Both the position numbers and the translations under genes were made by a program. This document shows positions 1-7,421 of a stretch of DNA of 22,830 bases, piece by piece (the first letter of the stretch is position 1; the number at the start of each line of letters is the position of its first letter). The stretch covers positions 1 through 22,830 of IMG/VR virus record IMGVR_UViG_3300026534_000010, one strand, 5' to 3'. Origin of the DNA: a virus. Under the pieces are notes generated by a model. That model was given only the letters and a program-made list of their open reading frames with translations, searched no databases and had not been told where the DNA came from.

Positions 1-1
1 G

Positions 2-178
2 ACCTACATCGTGGCCGGCGTGCTGGCGCTGCTGGTGGCGGCGGAGCACTTCCTGGGCTGGGACATTCCCGGCATGGCGGCGCAGAACGACTGGCTGCAA
101 TGGCTGCTGGGGGCTGCCGGGCTGGCGGCGGTGCGCCACGGCATTGCCAAGAGCGCGCAGCGCGGCGCCAACTCCTGA
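2..178 (+). CDS. Small membrane protein of the lysis region, C-terminal part (5' end outside window)
   Basis: The reading frame enters from the left edge and stops at TGA 176-178; 58 residues are visible. There are two hydrophobic stretches, one at the very start and one around residues 31-44 that contains tryptophans, followed by a short basic tail ending in AKSAQRGANS. This is the profile of a small inner-membrane protein. Because it sits directly upstream of spanin-like genes and of Mu-type packaging genes, it may be the holin or another lysis accessory, but the N-terminus is missing and no diagnostic motif is visible. The next gene starts within a few bases of its stop, suggesting coupled translation. 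Function is inferred from position only. Confidence 0.6.
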   Translation, partial: TYIVAGVLALLVAAEHFLGWDIPGMAAQNDWLQWLLGAAGLAAVRHGIAKSAQRGANS

Positions 179-195
179 ATGTGCGTGAGCGTGCC

Positions 196-426
196 ATGCG
201 TCTGTTTCCCCTGTTGCTTGGCCTGTTGCGACTGGCTGCCCGGCTCTTCGGCTTTCTGGAGCGCCGGGCGGCCATCTCCGCCGCCGAACGCGCGGCGGTG
301 GCCGAGCAGGCGCTGAAGATTGCCGCGCGGGCCGGGGCGGCACGGCGCATCGAGGAGCAGGTGGCAGGCATGACGGATGACGAGGTGCGCCAGCGGCTGC
401 GCGAGCAGGGAGACTTCAGGCCATGA
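196..426 (+). CDS. Putative inner-membrane spanin (Rz-like) or small membrane protein
   Basis: A 76-residue protein with one N-terminal hydrophobic helix (about residues 3-20), then an alanine-, glutamate- and arginine-rich helical segment likely to form a coiled coil, ending in TDDEVRQRLREQGDFRP. This layout, a membrane anchor plus an extended helix, is that of an i-spanin (Rz), which pairs with an outer-membrane lipoprotein to fuse the two membranes at lysis. The stop overlaps the start of the Rz1-like gene by the ATGA tetramer, as spanin pairs often do. A GTG at 181 is an alternative start giving five more residues. Similar short proteins in Mu-like phages usually carry no assigned function, so the spanin role is an inference from architecture and neighbour. 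Confidence 0.65.
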   Translation: MRLFPLLLGLLRLAARLFGFLERRAAISAAERAAVAEQALKIAARAGAARRIEEQVAGMTDDEVRQRLREQGDFRP

Positions 427-680
427 CACCCCGCTTCTCCCTCCCGGTGGGATGTTTCTCCCGCATCCCGGGGCTGATGCTCCCGGCGTTGCTGCTGCCG
501 CTGGCCGGCTGCGCCACGGCGCAAGAGGCTGCCGTGTCCCCTCCGGACAGCTTCTGCGCCGTGGCGCGCATCATTCGCCCAAGCCCGGCGGACACGGACG
601 CCACGCTGCGGCAGGTGCTGGCGCACAACGAGAAGGTGCGGCGCTTCTGCCGCCGGCGGCAGACGGAGGGGGCGCGGTGA
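423..680 (+). CDS. Rz1-like outer-membrane spanin lipoprotein
   Basis: An 85-residue predicted lipoprotein. The signal peptide ends in the lipobox LAGC with the lipidated cysteine at residue 30; the mature part is only about 56 residues. It carries the pattern seen in Rz1/LysC-type proteins of Mu- and P2-like phages: DSFCAVAR, then SPADTDATLRQVLAHNEKV, then a second cysteine. The known role of this family is o-spanin: it sits in the inner leaflet of the outer membrane and binds the inner spanin across the periplasm in the last step of lysis. Start ATG 423 overlaps the upstream stop (ATGA). A start at 477 would shorten the signal peptide and is less likely. The stop overlaps the next start by GTGA. 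Confidence 0.8.
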   Translation: MTPRFSLPVGCFSRIPGLMLPALLLPLAGCATAQEAAVSPPDSFCAVARIIRPSPADTDATLRQVLAHNEKVRRFCRRRQTEGAR

Positions 681-1009
681 GTGGCATGGACTGGAAACTG
701 CTGCTGAGCGTTGCCGGGCTGCTGTGGGGCGTGGCGCTGACGCTGTGGACGCGCTACGTGGCGGCGCAGGCCGCCACCAAGGGCGAGATCGAGGAGATGA
801 AGGGCGAGCAGCACGGCATCTCCGAACGGGTGGCGCGGCTGGAGACACGGGTGGATCAGCTGCCCGGCGCGGATGCCGTGCACAAGATCGAGATTGCGGT
901 GGGGGCACTGGAAGGCGACATCAAGAAGCTCTCCGCCACGCTGGAGCCCATCGCCCGCTCCACCCGGCGCATCGAGGACTATCTGCTGAGGGAGAAGAGC
1001 GGCAAATGA
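677..1009 (+). CDS. DUF2730 family protein (Mu gp25-like)
   Basis: A 110-residue protein from GTG 677, whose GTGA overlaps the preceding stop; ATG 686 would give 107 residues. It has one N-terminal membrane helix (WKLLLSVAGLLWGVALTLW) followed by a long charged helix with heptad-like spacing (about residues 35-105, including ISERVARLETRVDQL). This is the DUF2730 arrangement found at the same place in Mu-like phages, between lysis and terminase genes. The molecular role is not known; a membrane-anchored coiled coil next to spanins could belong to lysis. The stop shares ATGA with the next gene. Confidence 0.8.
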   Translation: MSGMDWKLLLSVAGLLWGVALTLWTRYVAAQAATKGEIEEMKGEQHGISERVARLETRVDQLPGADAVHKIEIAVGALEGDIKKLSATLEPIARSTRRIEDYLLREKSGK

Positions 1010-1305
1010 CCAGCTATTCGGAGTTCGCCACCCGCGATCTGCGCCTGGTGCTGTTGCGCGAGCTGGCCGGGCAGCCGGACTACACCGCCAACGAGGCGGT
1101 GCTGCACCGGGTGGCGGAGGTGTTTGGCCACCATCGCTCGCGTGACCACATCCGCGCACAGCTGCGCTGGCTGGCGGACGTGGAAGCCGTGCGGCTGCAG
1201 GAGGTGGCCGGCGTGCTGGTGGCCACGCTGAAGCAGCGTGGGCTGGATCATGTTGAGGGGCGCAGCGTGATAGACGGCATCAACCGGCCCTCGCCGGAGG
1301 GTTGA
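1006..1305 (+). CDS. Mu gp26-like small protein (VpaChn25_0724 family), winged-helix-like
   Basis: A 99-residue protein starting at ATG 1006 in a 4-base overlap. The pattern runs LRLVLLRELAGQPDYTANE, then RDHIRAQLRWLADVEAV, then EVAGVLVATLKQRGLDHVEGR and ends in GINRPSP. This matches the small phage family located between DUF2730 and gp27 genes in Mu-like phages. The helix-helix-helix-strand order resembles a winged helix, so DNA or protein binding near the packaging machinery is plausible, but no experimental role is known to me. It is followed by a strong ribosome site for the small terminase. Confidence 0.8.
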   Translation: MTSYSEFATRDLRLVLLRELAGQPDYTANEAVLHRVAEVFGHHRSRDHIRAQLRWLADVEAVRLQEVAGVLVATLKQRGLDHVEGRSVIDGINRPSPEG

Positions 1306-1322
1306 GCCGAAAGGAGCACACC

Positions 1323-1904
1323 ATGGGCCGCGGGCGGCTGAGCTCCATAGACCTGCTGCCGGAGGAGGCCGCGCCCTGCGTGCGCGCTGCCCTGGACGCG
1401 CTGGCGGCGCGCAAGCGCACGCAGGAGGACATCCGCGCGGAGCTGAACGACTGCCTGGCCCGGCTGGGGCTGGGGCCGATCTCGCGTTCTGCCTTCAACC
1501 GCCATGCCCTGCGCATGGCGGCGGTGGGCAAGCAGCTGCAGCAGGCGCGCGAGGTGGCGGCGGTGATGGCCGAAAAGCTGGATGATCTGCCGGAAGGCGA
1601 CATCGGCCTGCTGCTGATAGAGGCCATCAAGACGCTGGTCTATGACGTGGTGATGGACGAGGCGCTGCGCGAGCAGGACGGGCGCGAGGGGCTGAAGATG
1701 CTCTCGCGCGCGGCGGATGCCGTGATGCGGCTGGAGCGGGCACGCAAGACCAATGCGGAGACGCGGCGGCTGGCCATGCGGGCCTTTGCCCGGCAGGCCG
1801 AGGAGGCGGTGGAGCGGGCGGGCCGCGAGGCGGGGCTGTCAGCGGAGGCAGTGGCGCAGATCCGCCGCGAGGTGCTGGGCGTGGTGGAGAAGGCCGATGG
1901 CTGA
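1323..1904 (+). CDS. Mu gp27-like protein (DUF3486), probable small terminase subunit
   Basis: A 193-residue, largely helical protein. The start ATG 1323 is chosen because AAAGGAG lies 6-12 bases upstream; the frame could extend to a TTG at 1302. The N-terminus (MGRGRLSSIDLLPEE) and the segment LGLGPISRSAFNRHALRM are typical of the Mu Gp27 family: a helix-turn-helix-like region followed by long helices, with an acidic/basic C-terminal helix. In Mu-like phages this gene always precedes gp28, and it is thought to be the DNA-recognition subunit that feeds the large terminase. It overlaps the large terminase start (ATG 1897) by 8 bases, which implies coupled synthesis of the two subunits. Confidence 0.88.
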   Translation: MGRGRLSSIDLLPEEAAPCVRAALDALAARKRTQEDIRAELNDCLARLGLGPISRSAFNRHALRMAAVGKQLQQAREVAAVMAEKLDDLPEGDIGLLLIEAIKTLVYDVVMDEALREQDGREGLKMLSRAADAVMRLERARKTNAETRRLAMRAFARQAEEAVERAGREAGLSAEAVAQIRREVLGVVEKADG

Positions 1905-3567
1905 GCAGCGCGGCAGTGGCGAACAGCATGACCGGGCGCCGGAACAGCCGGTGCTGCCGCGCCAGGCGGAAGCGCTGCCGGACGACCTGCCGCGCGGCGG
2001 CGACATCCCGGATGACCTCGACCCCTTTGCCGACGGCATCCTGATGGCGCACCAGAAGGCATGGCTGGCCGACAAGAGCGACCTGAAGCTGGCCGAGAAG
2101 GGACGGCGCACCGGCATTACCTTCGCCGAGGCGCTGGACGCCACGCTGACCGCCGCCGCGGCGCGTTCCGCCGGCGGGCAGAACGTGTTCTACATTGGCG
2201 ATACGCGCGAGAAGGGCCGGGAGTTCATCGGCTATGTGGCGCATTTCGCCCGGGTGGTGGCGAAGGAGCTGGGGCGCATCGAGGAGGTGGTGTTCGAGGA
2301 TCAGGCCGAGGATGGCAGCTCGCGCTTCATTACCGCCTACCGGGTGCGGTTTGCCTCGGGCTTTCGGGTGGAGGCGCTGTCCAGCAGGCCGGAGAACATC
2401 CGCGGCCTGCAGGGCGTGGTGGTGATTGACGAGGCGGCCTTTCATCGCGATGTGCGGGCGGTGCTGGACGCGGTGAACGCCCTGCTGATCTGGGGCGGCA
2501 AGGTGCGGGTGATCAGCACGCACAACGGCGTGCTGAACCCGTTCAACGAGCTGGTGCGGGAAGTGAAGGCCGGCAAGCTGCCCTTCAGCCACCATTTCAT
2601 CCCGTTTCGAACGGCCATTGAAAACGGCCTCTACAGGCGCGTGTGTGCCATCCGCGGGCGGCGCTACAGCCGCGAAGCGGAGGTGGAATGGGAGCGGCGC
2701 ATCCGTGCCGCCTATGGCGCGCGCACCGCGGCCATGCGCCAGGAGCTGGACTGCATACCGGCAGAGAGCGAGGGCGCGGCGCTGACGCGGGTGGAGATAG
2801 AGCGCCGGATGATCGACTGCCCCGTGATCCGCAAGGTGTTTCCGGACAGCTTCCGCGACCTGCCGGAGGAGCAGATGCGGAAGGTGGTGGGGCTGTTCTG
2901 CAGCCGCCGGCTGCAGCCGCTGCTGAATGCGCTGCATGCCGACCGCCCGCACGTGTTCGGCCTCGATTTCGCCCGCTCCGGCGACGTTACGGCGCTGGCC
3001 GTGTTCGAGCTGGGGCTCGACCTGGTGCGCCGGCAGGTGCTGCACCTGGAGCTGTTCAACGCGCCGTTCGATGCGCAGCGGGAGATCCTGTTCTTCGTTG
3101 GCGACCGTCTGCCACGGCTCTTCGGTGCAGCGCTGGATGCCCGCGGCAACGGCCAGTATCTGGCCGAGAAGGCGCGCCAGCGCTGGGGCTCCATTGTTAC
3201 GGAAGTGATGTTCAGCCAGGCCTGGTATGCGGCGGAGATGCCGCCCTACATCGAGGCCTTCCGCGACGGCACGGTGATGATTGCCCGTGATATGGACGTG
3301 TTGCGCGACCATCAGGCCATCCAGATGGTGAACGGCATCTACCGGGTGCCGGAGGGCTGGCGCACGAAGGGCGCAAACGGCCTGCAGCGGCATGGCGACG
3401 CGGCCATTGCCTGCGCCCTGGCCTTCCACGCCAGCCGGCAGGAGGAGGTGGGCGGCGACTACCACCTGCTGCCGCACCCGAACCGGCTGAATACCGGAGA
3501 GGATGCCGGTGATGGCCTGGCGGGCGCGGCGGAGAGCATCGGTCAATGGCGGGGAGCGGTGGCATGA
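1897..3567 (+). CDS. Large terminase subunit (Mu gp28-like): packaging ATPase and nuclease
   Basis: A 556-residue packaging motor. The ATPase part shows a Walker-A-like loop GRRTGIT (residues 69-75) and a Walker B VVVIDEAAF with D178/E179, followed by the coupling-like segment VRVISTHNG. The C-terminal part is RNase-H-fold nuclease-like: FGLDFARSGDVTALAVF places acidic residues at D357 and D363, and HGDAAIACALAF near residues 499-510 supplies a further acidic residue (D501). Mu-type terminases cut and package phage DNA together with flanking host DNA by a headful mechanism. Length is normal for the family. Start ATG 1897 lies inside the gp27 gene; the stop TGA at 3565 overlaps the portal start. 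Confidence 0.95.
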   Translation: MAEQRGSGEQHDRAPEQPVLPRQAEALPDDLPRGGDIPDDLDPFADGILMAHQKAWLADKSDLKLAEKGRRTGITFAEALDATLTAAAARSAGGQNVFYIGDTREKGREFIGYVAHFARVVAKELGRIEEVVFEDQAEDGSSRFITAYRVRFASGFRVEALSSRPENIRGLQGVVVIDEAAFHRDVRAVLDAVNALLIWGGKVRVISTHNGVLNPFNELVREVKAGKLPFSHHFIPFRTAIENGLYRRVCAIRGRRYSREAEVEWERRIRAAYGARTAAMRQELDCIPAESEGAALTRVEIERRMIDCPVIRKVFPDSFRDLPEEQMRKVVGLFCSRRLQPLLNALHADRPHVFGLDFARSGDVTALAVFELGLDLVRRQVLHLELFNAPFDAQREILFFVGDRLPRLFGAALDARGNGQYLAEKARQRWGSIVTEVMFSQAWYAAEMPPYIEAFRDGTVMIARDMDVLRDHQAIQMVNGIYRVPEGWRTKGANGLQRHGDAAIACALAFHASRQEEVGGDYHLLPHPNRLNTGEDAGDGLAGAAESIGQWRGAVA

Positions 3568-5159
3568 GCCTGTGGCAGGACATCATCGAGCGGGCGCGCC
3601 GGGCCATTGGCCGCGACCCGGCGGGCAAAGCGCTGATTGCGGGCCGGGCGCAGCCGGACTGGGGCGAGACGGTGATTGCCGGCATGACGCCGGGGCGCAT
3701 GGCGGCGGTGCTGCGCGATGCCGCGGAAGGCGCGGCGGAGGACTTCCTGACGCTGGCGGAGGAGCTGGAGGAGATCGATCCGCACTACCGCGCCGTGCTT
3801 TCCACCCGCAAGCTGGCGGTGGCCGGGCTGCAGCCGGACGTGGAGCCGGCGGCGGAGGACGCGGCTGCGCGCGAGGTGGCCGACTACGTGCGCGAGATAG
3901 TGGAGGCACCGGCCTTCAGCGGCCTGTTGCACGACCTGCTGGACGGGCTGGGCAAGGGCTATGCGGTGGTGCGTATCGTGTGGGATACCAGCGGCACGCG
4001 CTGGCTGCCGGCAGCCTATGTGTGGGAGCGCCCGCAGCTGTTCGGCTGGTGCCGGCAGCAGCGGCGCATCATGCAACGGACGGAGGATGGCGGGCTGCGG
4101 GACATCGCGCCGCTGCGCGCCATCGTGCATGTGCCGCGGCTGAAGAGTGGCGAGCCGGTGCGGGGCGCGCTGGCGCGCGTGTGCGCCTGGAGCCTGCTTT
4201 ACAAGAATTACACGCTGAAGGACTGGATGCGCTTCCTGGACGTGTATGGCCTGCCGCTGCGCCTGGGCAAATACAGCGCCACGGCGACGGAGGAGGACAA
4301 GCGCAAGCTGTTGCGGGCGCTCTATGCCCTGGGCTCGGACGCCGCCGCCGTGGTGCCGGCCAGCGCGCAGATCGAGTTCGTTACCGCTTCCAGCGCCATG
4401 AGCAGCTCCGGCCCGGTGTTTGGCGCCATGGCCGAATACATCGACCGGCAGGTGAGCAAGGCGGTGCTGGGCCAGACCATGACCACGGATGACGGCAGCT
4501 CGCTGGCGCAGGCGCAGGTGCACGAGGAGGTGCGCGCAGACATCATGCGGGCCGATGCCCGGCAACTGATGGCCACCATCAACGAGCAGCTCATCCGCCC
4601 CGCCATCATGCTGAACTTCGGCCCGCAGGAACGCTGGCCGGTGGTCTCGCTGCCGGTGCTGGAGCCGGAGGACATGCGGCAGTGGACGGAGAACGTTACC
4701 GCCTTCATGGATCGCGGCCTGCCGGTGAGCCGCCGGCAGGTGCGCGAGAAGCTGGGCCTGGATGACCCGCGGGACGACGACGATGCGCTGCGCGTGATGG
4801 CGCCCGCAGGCACCCAGGGGGCGGCGGCCAGCGCCACGGCGCATCGGCACGAGCCGGGCTGCCCGTGCTGTGGTGGCAGCCGGGCGCTGGCCACGGCGGG
4901 TGATGCACCGGCAGACGGCGAGATGGACGAGATCGACCGGCTGGTGGCGGCGGCGCTGCCGGAGATGGAAGAGGATGATCCGCTCGGCTCCCTGGTGGAG
5001 CCACTGCGCCGCGCCATTGCCGAGGCTGCCGATTACGACGACCTGCAACGGCGGCTGGCGGCAGCAGTGGCGAAGATGGATGATGCACCGCTGTGCGAGC
5101 GGCTGGCAGTGCTGAGCTGCATCGCCCGCGGGCTGGGCGATGTGCGCGATGCGCCATGA
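3564..5159 (+). CDS. Portal protein (Mu gp29-like, DUF935)
   Basis: A 531-residue portal. Start ATG 3564 is preceded by GGGGAG at 3551-3556 and overlaps the terminase stop; an upstream ATG at 3546 lacks such a site. Family features include the N-terminal LTLAEELEEIDPHYRAVLSTRK, the central YKNYTLKDWMRFLDVYGLPLR, and GQTMTTDDGSSLAQAQVHEE, all typical of DUF935. The portal forms the ring at one capsid vertex through which DNA enters and to which terminase and the neck dock. Near the C-terminus there is a His/Cys cluster (H427, H429, C433, C435, C436) that could bind a metal, then a helical acidic tail. AGGAGG directly after the stop serves the next gene. Confidence 0.93.
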   Translation: MSLWQDIIERARRAIGRDPAGKALIAGRAQPDWGETVIAGMTPGRMAAVLRDAAEGAAEDFLTLAEELEEIDPHYRAVLSTRKLAVAGLQPDVEPAAEDAAAREVADYVREIVEAPAFSGLLHDLLDGLGKGYAVVRIVWDTSGTRWLPAAYVWERPQLFGWCRQQRRIMQRTEDGGLRDIAPLRAIVHVPRLKSGEPVRGALARVCAWSLLYKNYTLKDWMRFLDVYGLPLRLGKYSATATEEDKRKLLRALYALGSDAAAVVPASAQIEFVTASSAMSSSGPVFGAMAEYIDRQVSKAVLGQTMTTDDGSSLAQAQVHEEVRADIMRADARQLMATINEQLIRPAIMLNFGPQERWPVVSLPVLEPEDMRQWTENVTAFMDRGLPVSRRQVREKLGLDDPRDDDDALRVMAPAGTQGAAASATAHRHEPGCPCCGGSRALATAGDAPADGEMDEIDRLVAAALPEMEEDDPLGSLVEPLRRAIAEAADYDDLQRRLAAAVAKMDDAPLCERLAVLSCIARGLGDVRDAP

Positions 5160-5171
5160 GGAGGCGGTGCG

Positions 5172-6446
5172 ATGGCTGATCATGTGCGCTGGACATTCGG
5201 CGACGGCCCGGCGCCGGAGGTCATCCGCTACTTCAAGGAGAAGCAGCTCACCCCCAGCTTTGACTGGCGCGACGTGTGGGCGGAGGAGCATGCCATTGCC
5301 TTCACCGTGGCCAAGAGCGCGGGCTTCGACGTGCTTGAGGACATTCACGAGGAGCTGAGCCGGGCCATCGAGGAGGGGCTGCCGTTTGCCGAGTTTCGCA
5401 AGCGGCTGGAGCCGCGGCTGCGGGCGAAGGGCTGGTGGGGGCGGCAGGAGGTGATCGACCCGGCGAGCGGCGAGGTGGTAACGGCACAGCTTGGCTCGCG
5501 CCGGCGGCTGAAGGTGATCTACGAGGCCAACATGCGCTCGGCGCGCGCCGCCGGGCAGTGGGAGCGGGCGCAGCGCACGAAGCGCATGCTGCCCTACTTC
5601 GCCTACCGGCTGGGGCCTTCCCGCCAGCACCGGGCGCAGCATGTTGCCTGGGCCAGCGCGCCGACCATCCTGCCGGTGGATGACCCGTTCTGGGATACGC
5701 ACTACCCGCCCAATGGCTGGGGCTGCAAGTGCTGGCTGCGGCAGATCAGCCGGCGCGAGGCGCAGCGCCTGGGCGGGCCGACGGAGAGCCCGCAGATCCA
5801 GTATCGCAACTGGATCAACCGCCGCACGGGCAGGATGGAGAAGATCCCCGTGGGCATCGACCCCGGCTGGCACAGCAACCCCGGCAAGGCGCGGGCGCGC
5901 AAGGCAATGGGCAGGTTTTTCGAACGGCTGGAGAAGGAAGGTGGGAAGGCCGCCGAAGCTGCCATGCGCGACTTCTGGCGCTCCGACATCTGGCGGGCCT
6001 GGGTGATGATGGAGCGCTCGCGCGTGCACATGCCCGTGGCGCTGCTACCGGTGGCGGCGGAAGCGCTGCAATCCTCCTCGCCGATGGTGTCCATTTCCAA
6101 TGACACCTTGGCTGCCAAGGTCAGGAAGCACGTTGACCCGAAGAAAGCGCTGCCTGCGGTGGATGAGAATGATCCGGATGCCATACGCCGCCGGGAGCGA
6201 GAACAGCAGCGGCGTGAACATGTCTACAGGTCGCTGCAAGCACTGCTGCGGGACTGGCCGCGGCTGATGGCAAGGGGGCAGGTGCTGAAGGATTTACAGC
6301 CGGGCGCAGTGTGGATCATTGTAGAGGCTGACGGGCTGCTGTGGCGCATCGTGGTGCGCAAGAGCCGCAACGGCTACATGCATGTGCAGACGTTGCACCC
6401 TACCGACCGCAAGCATCTGCATGGCTGGCTGAAAAAGAAGAAATAG
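5172..6446 (+). CDS. Head morphogenesis protein (Mu gp30/F-like, Phage_Mu_F) with extra C-terminal nuclease-toxin-like domain
   Basis: A 424-residue minor head protein preceded by AGGAGG at 5159-5164. Residues about 30-240 are the Mu F/SPP1 gp7-type domain: FDWRDVWAEEHAIAFTVAK, YEANMRSARAAGQW, and the hallmark HYPPNGWGCKCWLRQI, followed by the PGWHSNPG region. It works with the portal in head assembly and is probably injected or neck-located. From about residue 287 a separate domain follows (MPVALLP, then MVSISNDTLAAKVRKH, then VWIIVEADGLLWRIVVRK and GYMHVQTLHPTDRKHL). This resembles the barnase/EndoU/colicin/RelE-like (PBECR) domains known at the end of Mu F proteins, but that match is by eye. 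It ends with a lysine-rich tail, KKKK-TAG, and is followed by a non-coding gap rather than the usual overlap. Confidence 0.9.
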   Translation: MADHVRWTFGDGPAPEVIRYFKEKQLTPSFDWRDVWAEEHAIAFTVAKSAGFDVLEDIHEELSRAIEEGLPFAEFRKRLEPRLRAKGWWGRQEVIDPASGEVVTAQLGSRRRLKVIYEANMRSARAAGQWERAQRTKRMLPYFAYRLGPSRQHRAQHVAWASAPTILPVDDPFWDTHYPPNGWGCKCWLRQISRREAQRLGGPTESPQIQYRNWINRRTGRMEKIPVGIDPGWHSNPGKARARKAMGRFFERLEKEGGKAAEAAMRDFWRSDIWRAWVMMERSRVHMPVALLPVAAEALQSSSPMVSISNDTLAAKVRKHVDPKKALPAVDENDPDAIRRREREQQRREHVYRSLQALLRDWPRLMARGQVLKDLQPGAVWIIVEADGLLWRIVVRKSRNGYMHVQTLHPTDRKHLHGWLKKKK

Positions 6447-6524
6447 CAGCAACAGCCGGGGGACGGGAACACCCCGCAGCCCATGCGTGGGGCTGGCCCA
6501 ATCTGCGCTGCCGCTGCGCTCGTA

Positions 6525-6553
6525 TATATAATGTGTCCGCACGCCCCTGTCCA
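6525..6553 (-). promoter_or_regulatory. Possible sigma-70-type promoter on the minus strand
   Basis: Read on the minus strand, TGGACA (6553-6548) and TATATA (6530-6525) are separated by exactly 17 bases. One mismatch to the consensus -35 and a good -10 in otherwise GC-rich DNA make this notable. On the + strand the same AT block contains a perfect TATAAT (6527-6532), but no -35-like sequence stands at the proper distance. A minus-strand transcript would run antisense to the 3' end of the F gene; no gene is evident there. It could be chance. Confidence 0.3.
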
Positions 6554-6669
6554 GCAGCGGTGAGGCAGTCATCCGGCACGAATCCCTCAGAAGCCGCAGG
6601 AGCGCCGTTGCGCGCTGGCCGCACCCACCCCACCAGAAAATCGTTTGCGCGCATGCTGTCCTATTCGAT

Positions 6670-6701
6670 ACCCCTTTAACGGCGACGTTTTGAACGGGGG
6701 T
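6670..6701 (+). other. Hairpin with GCGA tetraloop in the non-coding stretch
   Basis: AACG (6678-6681) pairs with CGTT (6686-6689) around the loop GCGA, a GNRA-type tetraloop. Outside it CCCC (6671-6674) pairs with GGGG (6696-6699), with TT/AA pairs possible between and a bulge on the 3' side. There is no T-run after it, so it does not look like an intrinsic terminator. It might be a structured RNA element, an operator or a processing site on the late transcript. Function is unknown. Confidence 0.4.
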
Positions 6702-6812
6702 GGAGGGCTGCCGGAGATCGGGCACCGAAAATCGTGCTGGAGTGGGGCGGATTGCGCGCAGCGGGGCGGCGCGCTACAACCGCAGGTGAGATGCAGCAGA
6801 AGGGAGGGGCTC

Positions 6813-7421
6813 ATGTGGGAGGAGCTGAACCACTGGTCTGACTGGCTGGCGCTGGGCATCTTCGGCCTGTTCGTGCTGGCCGCCATCGGCCATCTCATCC
6901 AGGTGTTCACCGGCCCGCATCGCATCCGTGCCTTCTTCCTGGCGCTGATCACGCCGGTGATGGGCGGCATCATCGCCATGATGGTGGGCGCGTTGCTGCA
7001 TCCCGGCGGTGATCACCGGCAGGCGGGCGCACCATCCACCGCCGCGGCGCGCGCGCTGCCGACGCCGGAATGGGCGAAGGATATGCTGCCGATGGTGGAG
7101 AACTGGGCAAAAACATACATCGCGAACGCGGAATGCATGGCGTTTGACTGGCGTGAAAGGCACTACATCCACTGCGTGTCAGCGCCGTATGAAAAGAACG
7201 CCGGGCAAGGGCTGGACATCATCTTCCGGCTGAAGGACGGCGCACTGTATCCGGTCAACGGAACGACGCACGACATCATGAGCTCCGCCAAGGAACACCA
7301 TGGCCTCCCGGATGCGCCGGGTTTCAGGATGAGGCAGCGGTTCGTTCGTGATGGTGGGCCGATGGCTGCGGACATCTTCAATGAGATCAGGCGCCGGCTC
7401 CATCAGGCAGATCAGCCGTGA
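6813..7421 (+). CDS. Moron-like protein of unknown function: two membrane helices plus soluble C-terminal domain
   Basis: A 202-residue protein I do not recognise. Start ATG 6813 follows AGGGAGGGG at 6801-6809. Helix 1 spans about residues 12-33 (LALGIFGLFVLAAIGHLI) and helix 2 about 40-62 (FFLALITPVMGGIIAMMVGA). The loop between them is basic (GPHRIRA), so by the positive-inside rule the loop is cytoplasmic and the roughly 135-residue C-terminal domain faces the periplasm. That domain contains two cysteines (C108, C121) that could form a disulphide. It is not part of the standard Mu or P2 late set and sits between head genes F and I, where it interrupts the close packing. Its 3' end overlaps the minus-strand gene by 35 bases. 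Possible roles (superinfection exclusion, lysogenic conversion) are guesses from position and topology. Confidence 0.75.
   Translation: MWEELNHWSDWLALGIFGLFVLAAIGHLIQVFTGPHRIRAFFLALITPVMGGIIAMMVGALLHPGGDHRQAGAPSTAAARALPTPEWAKDMLPMVENWAKTYIANAECMAFDWRERHYIHCVSAPYEKNAGQGLDIIFRLKDGALYPVNGTTHDIMSSAKEHHGLPDAPGFRMRQRFVRDGGPMAADIFNEIRRRLHQADQP

Larger units (their letters stand above)
6447..6812 (+). other. 366-base non-coding stretch after the F gene
   Basis: No convincing gene lies here: an open frame exists (from 6645) but has no ribosome site before ATG 6813. This is by far the longest non-coding stretch in the window. It contains a 6-bp hairpin (CAGCCC 6477-6482 with GGGCTG 6490-6495), an AT-only TATATATAAT block at 6523-6532, a structured element at 6670-6701, a 9-base direct repeat GAAAATCGT (6636-6644 and 6727-6735), and the ribosome site AGGGAGGGG at 6801-6809. 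Base composition is less GC-rich than the surrounding genes. It probably came in with the downstream moron genes and may carry their regulation. Confidence 0.7.

Noticed and set aside
1627-6029. Long minus-strand open frames (639 and 828 codons) opposite the terminase, portal and F genes
   Set aside because: They are mirror frames of GC-rich coding DNA: low complexity, rich in H, R, P, A, no ribosome site, and the + strand genes match known families.
6294-6725. Minus-strand frame overlapping the end of F and the non-coding stretch
   Set aside because: No ribosome site, the candidate minus-strand promoter lies inside rather than before it, and most of it mirrors the F gene.
6636-6735. Direct repeat GAAAATCGT flanking the hairpin, considered as target-site duplication or attachment site
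   Set aside because: The copies are about 90 bases apart, do not bracket the moron genes, and nine bases alone are weak evidence of insertion.
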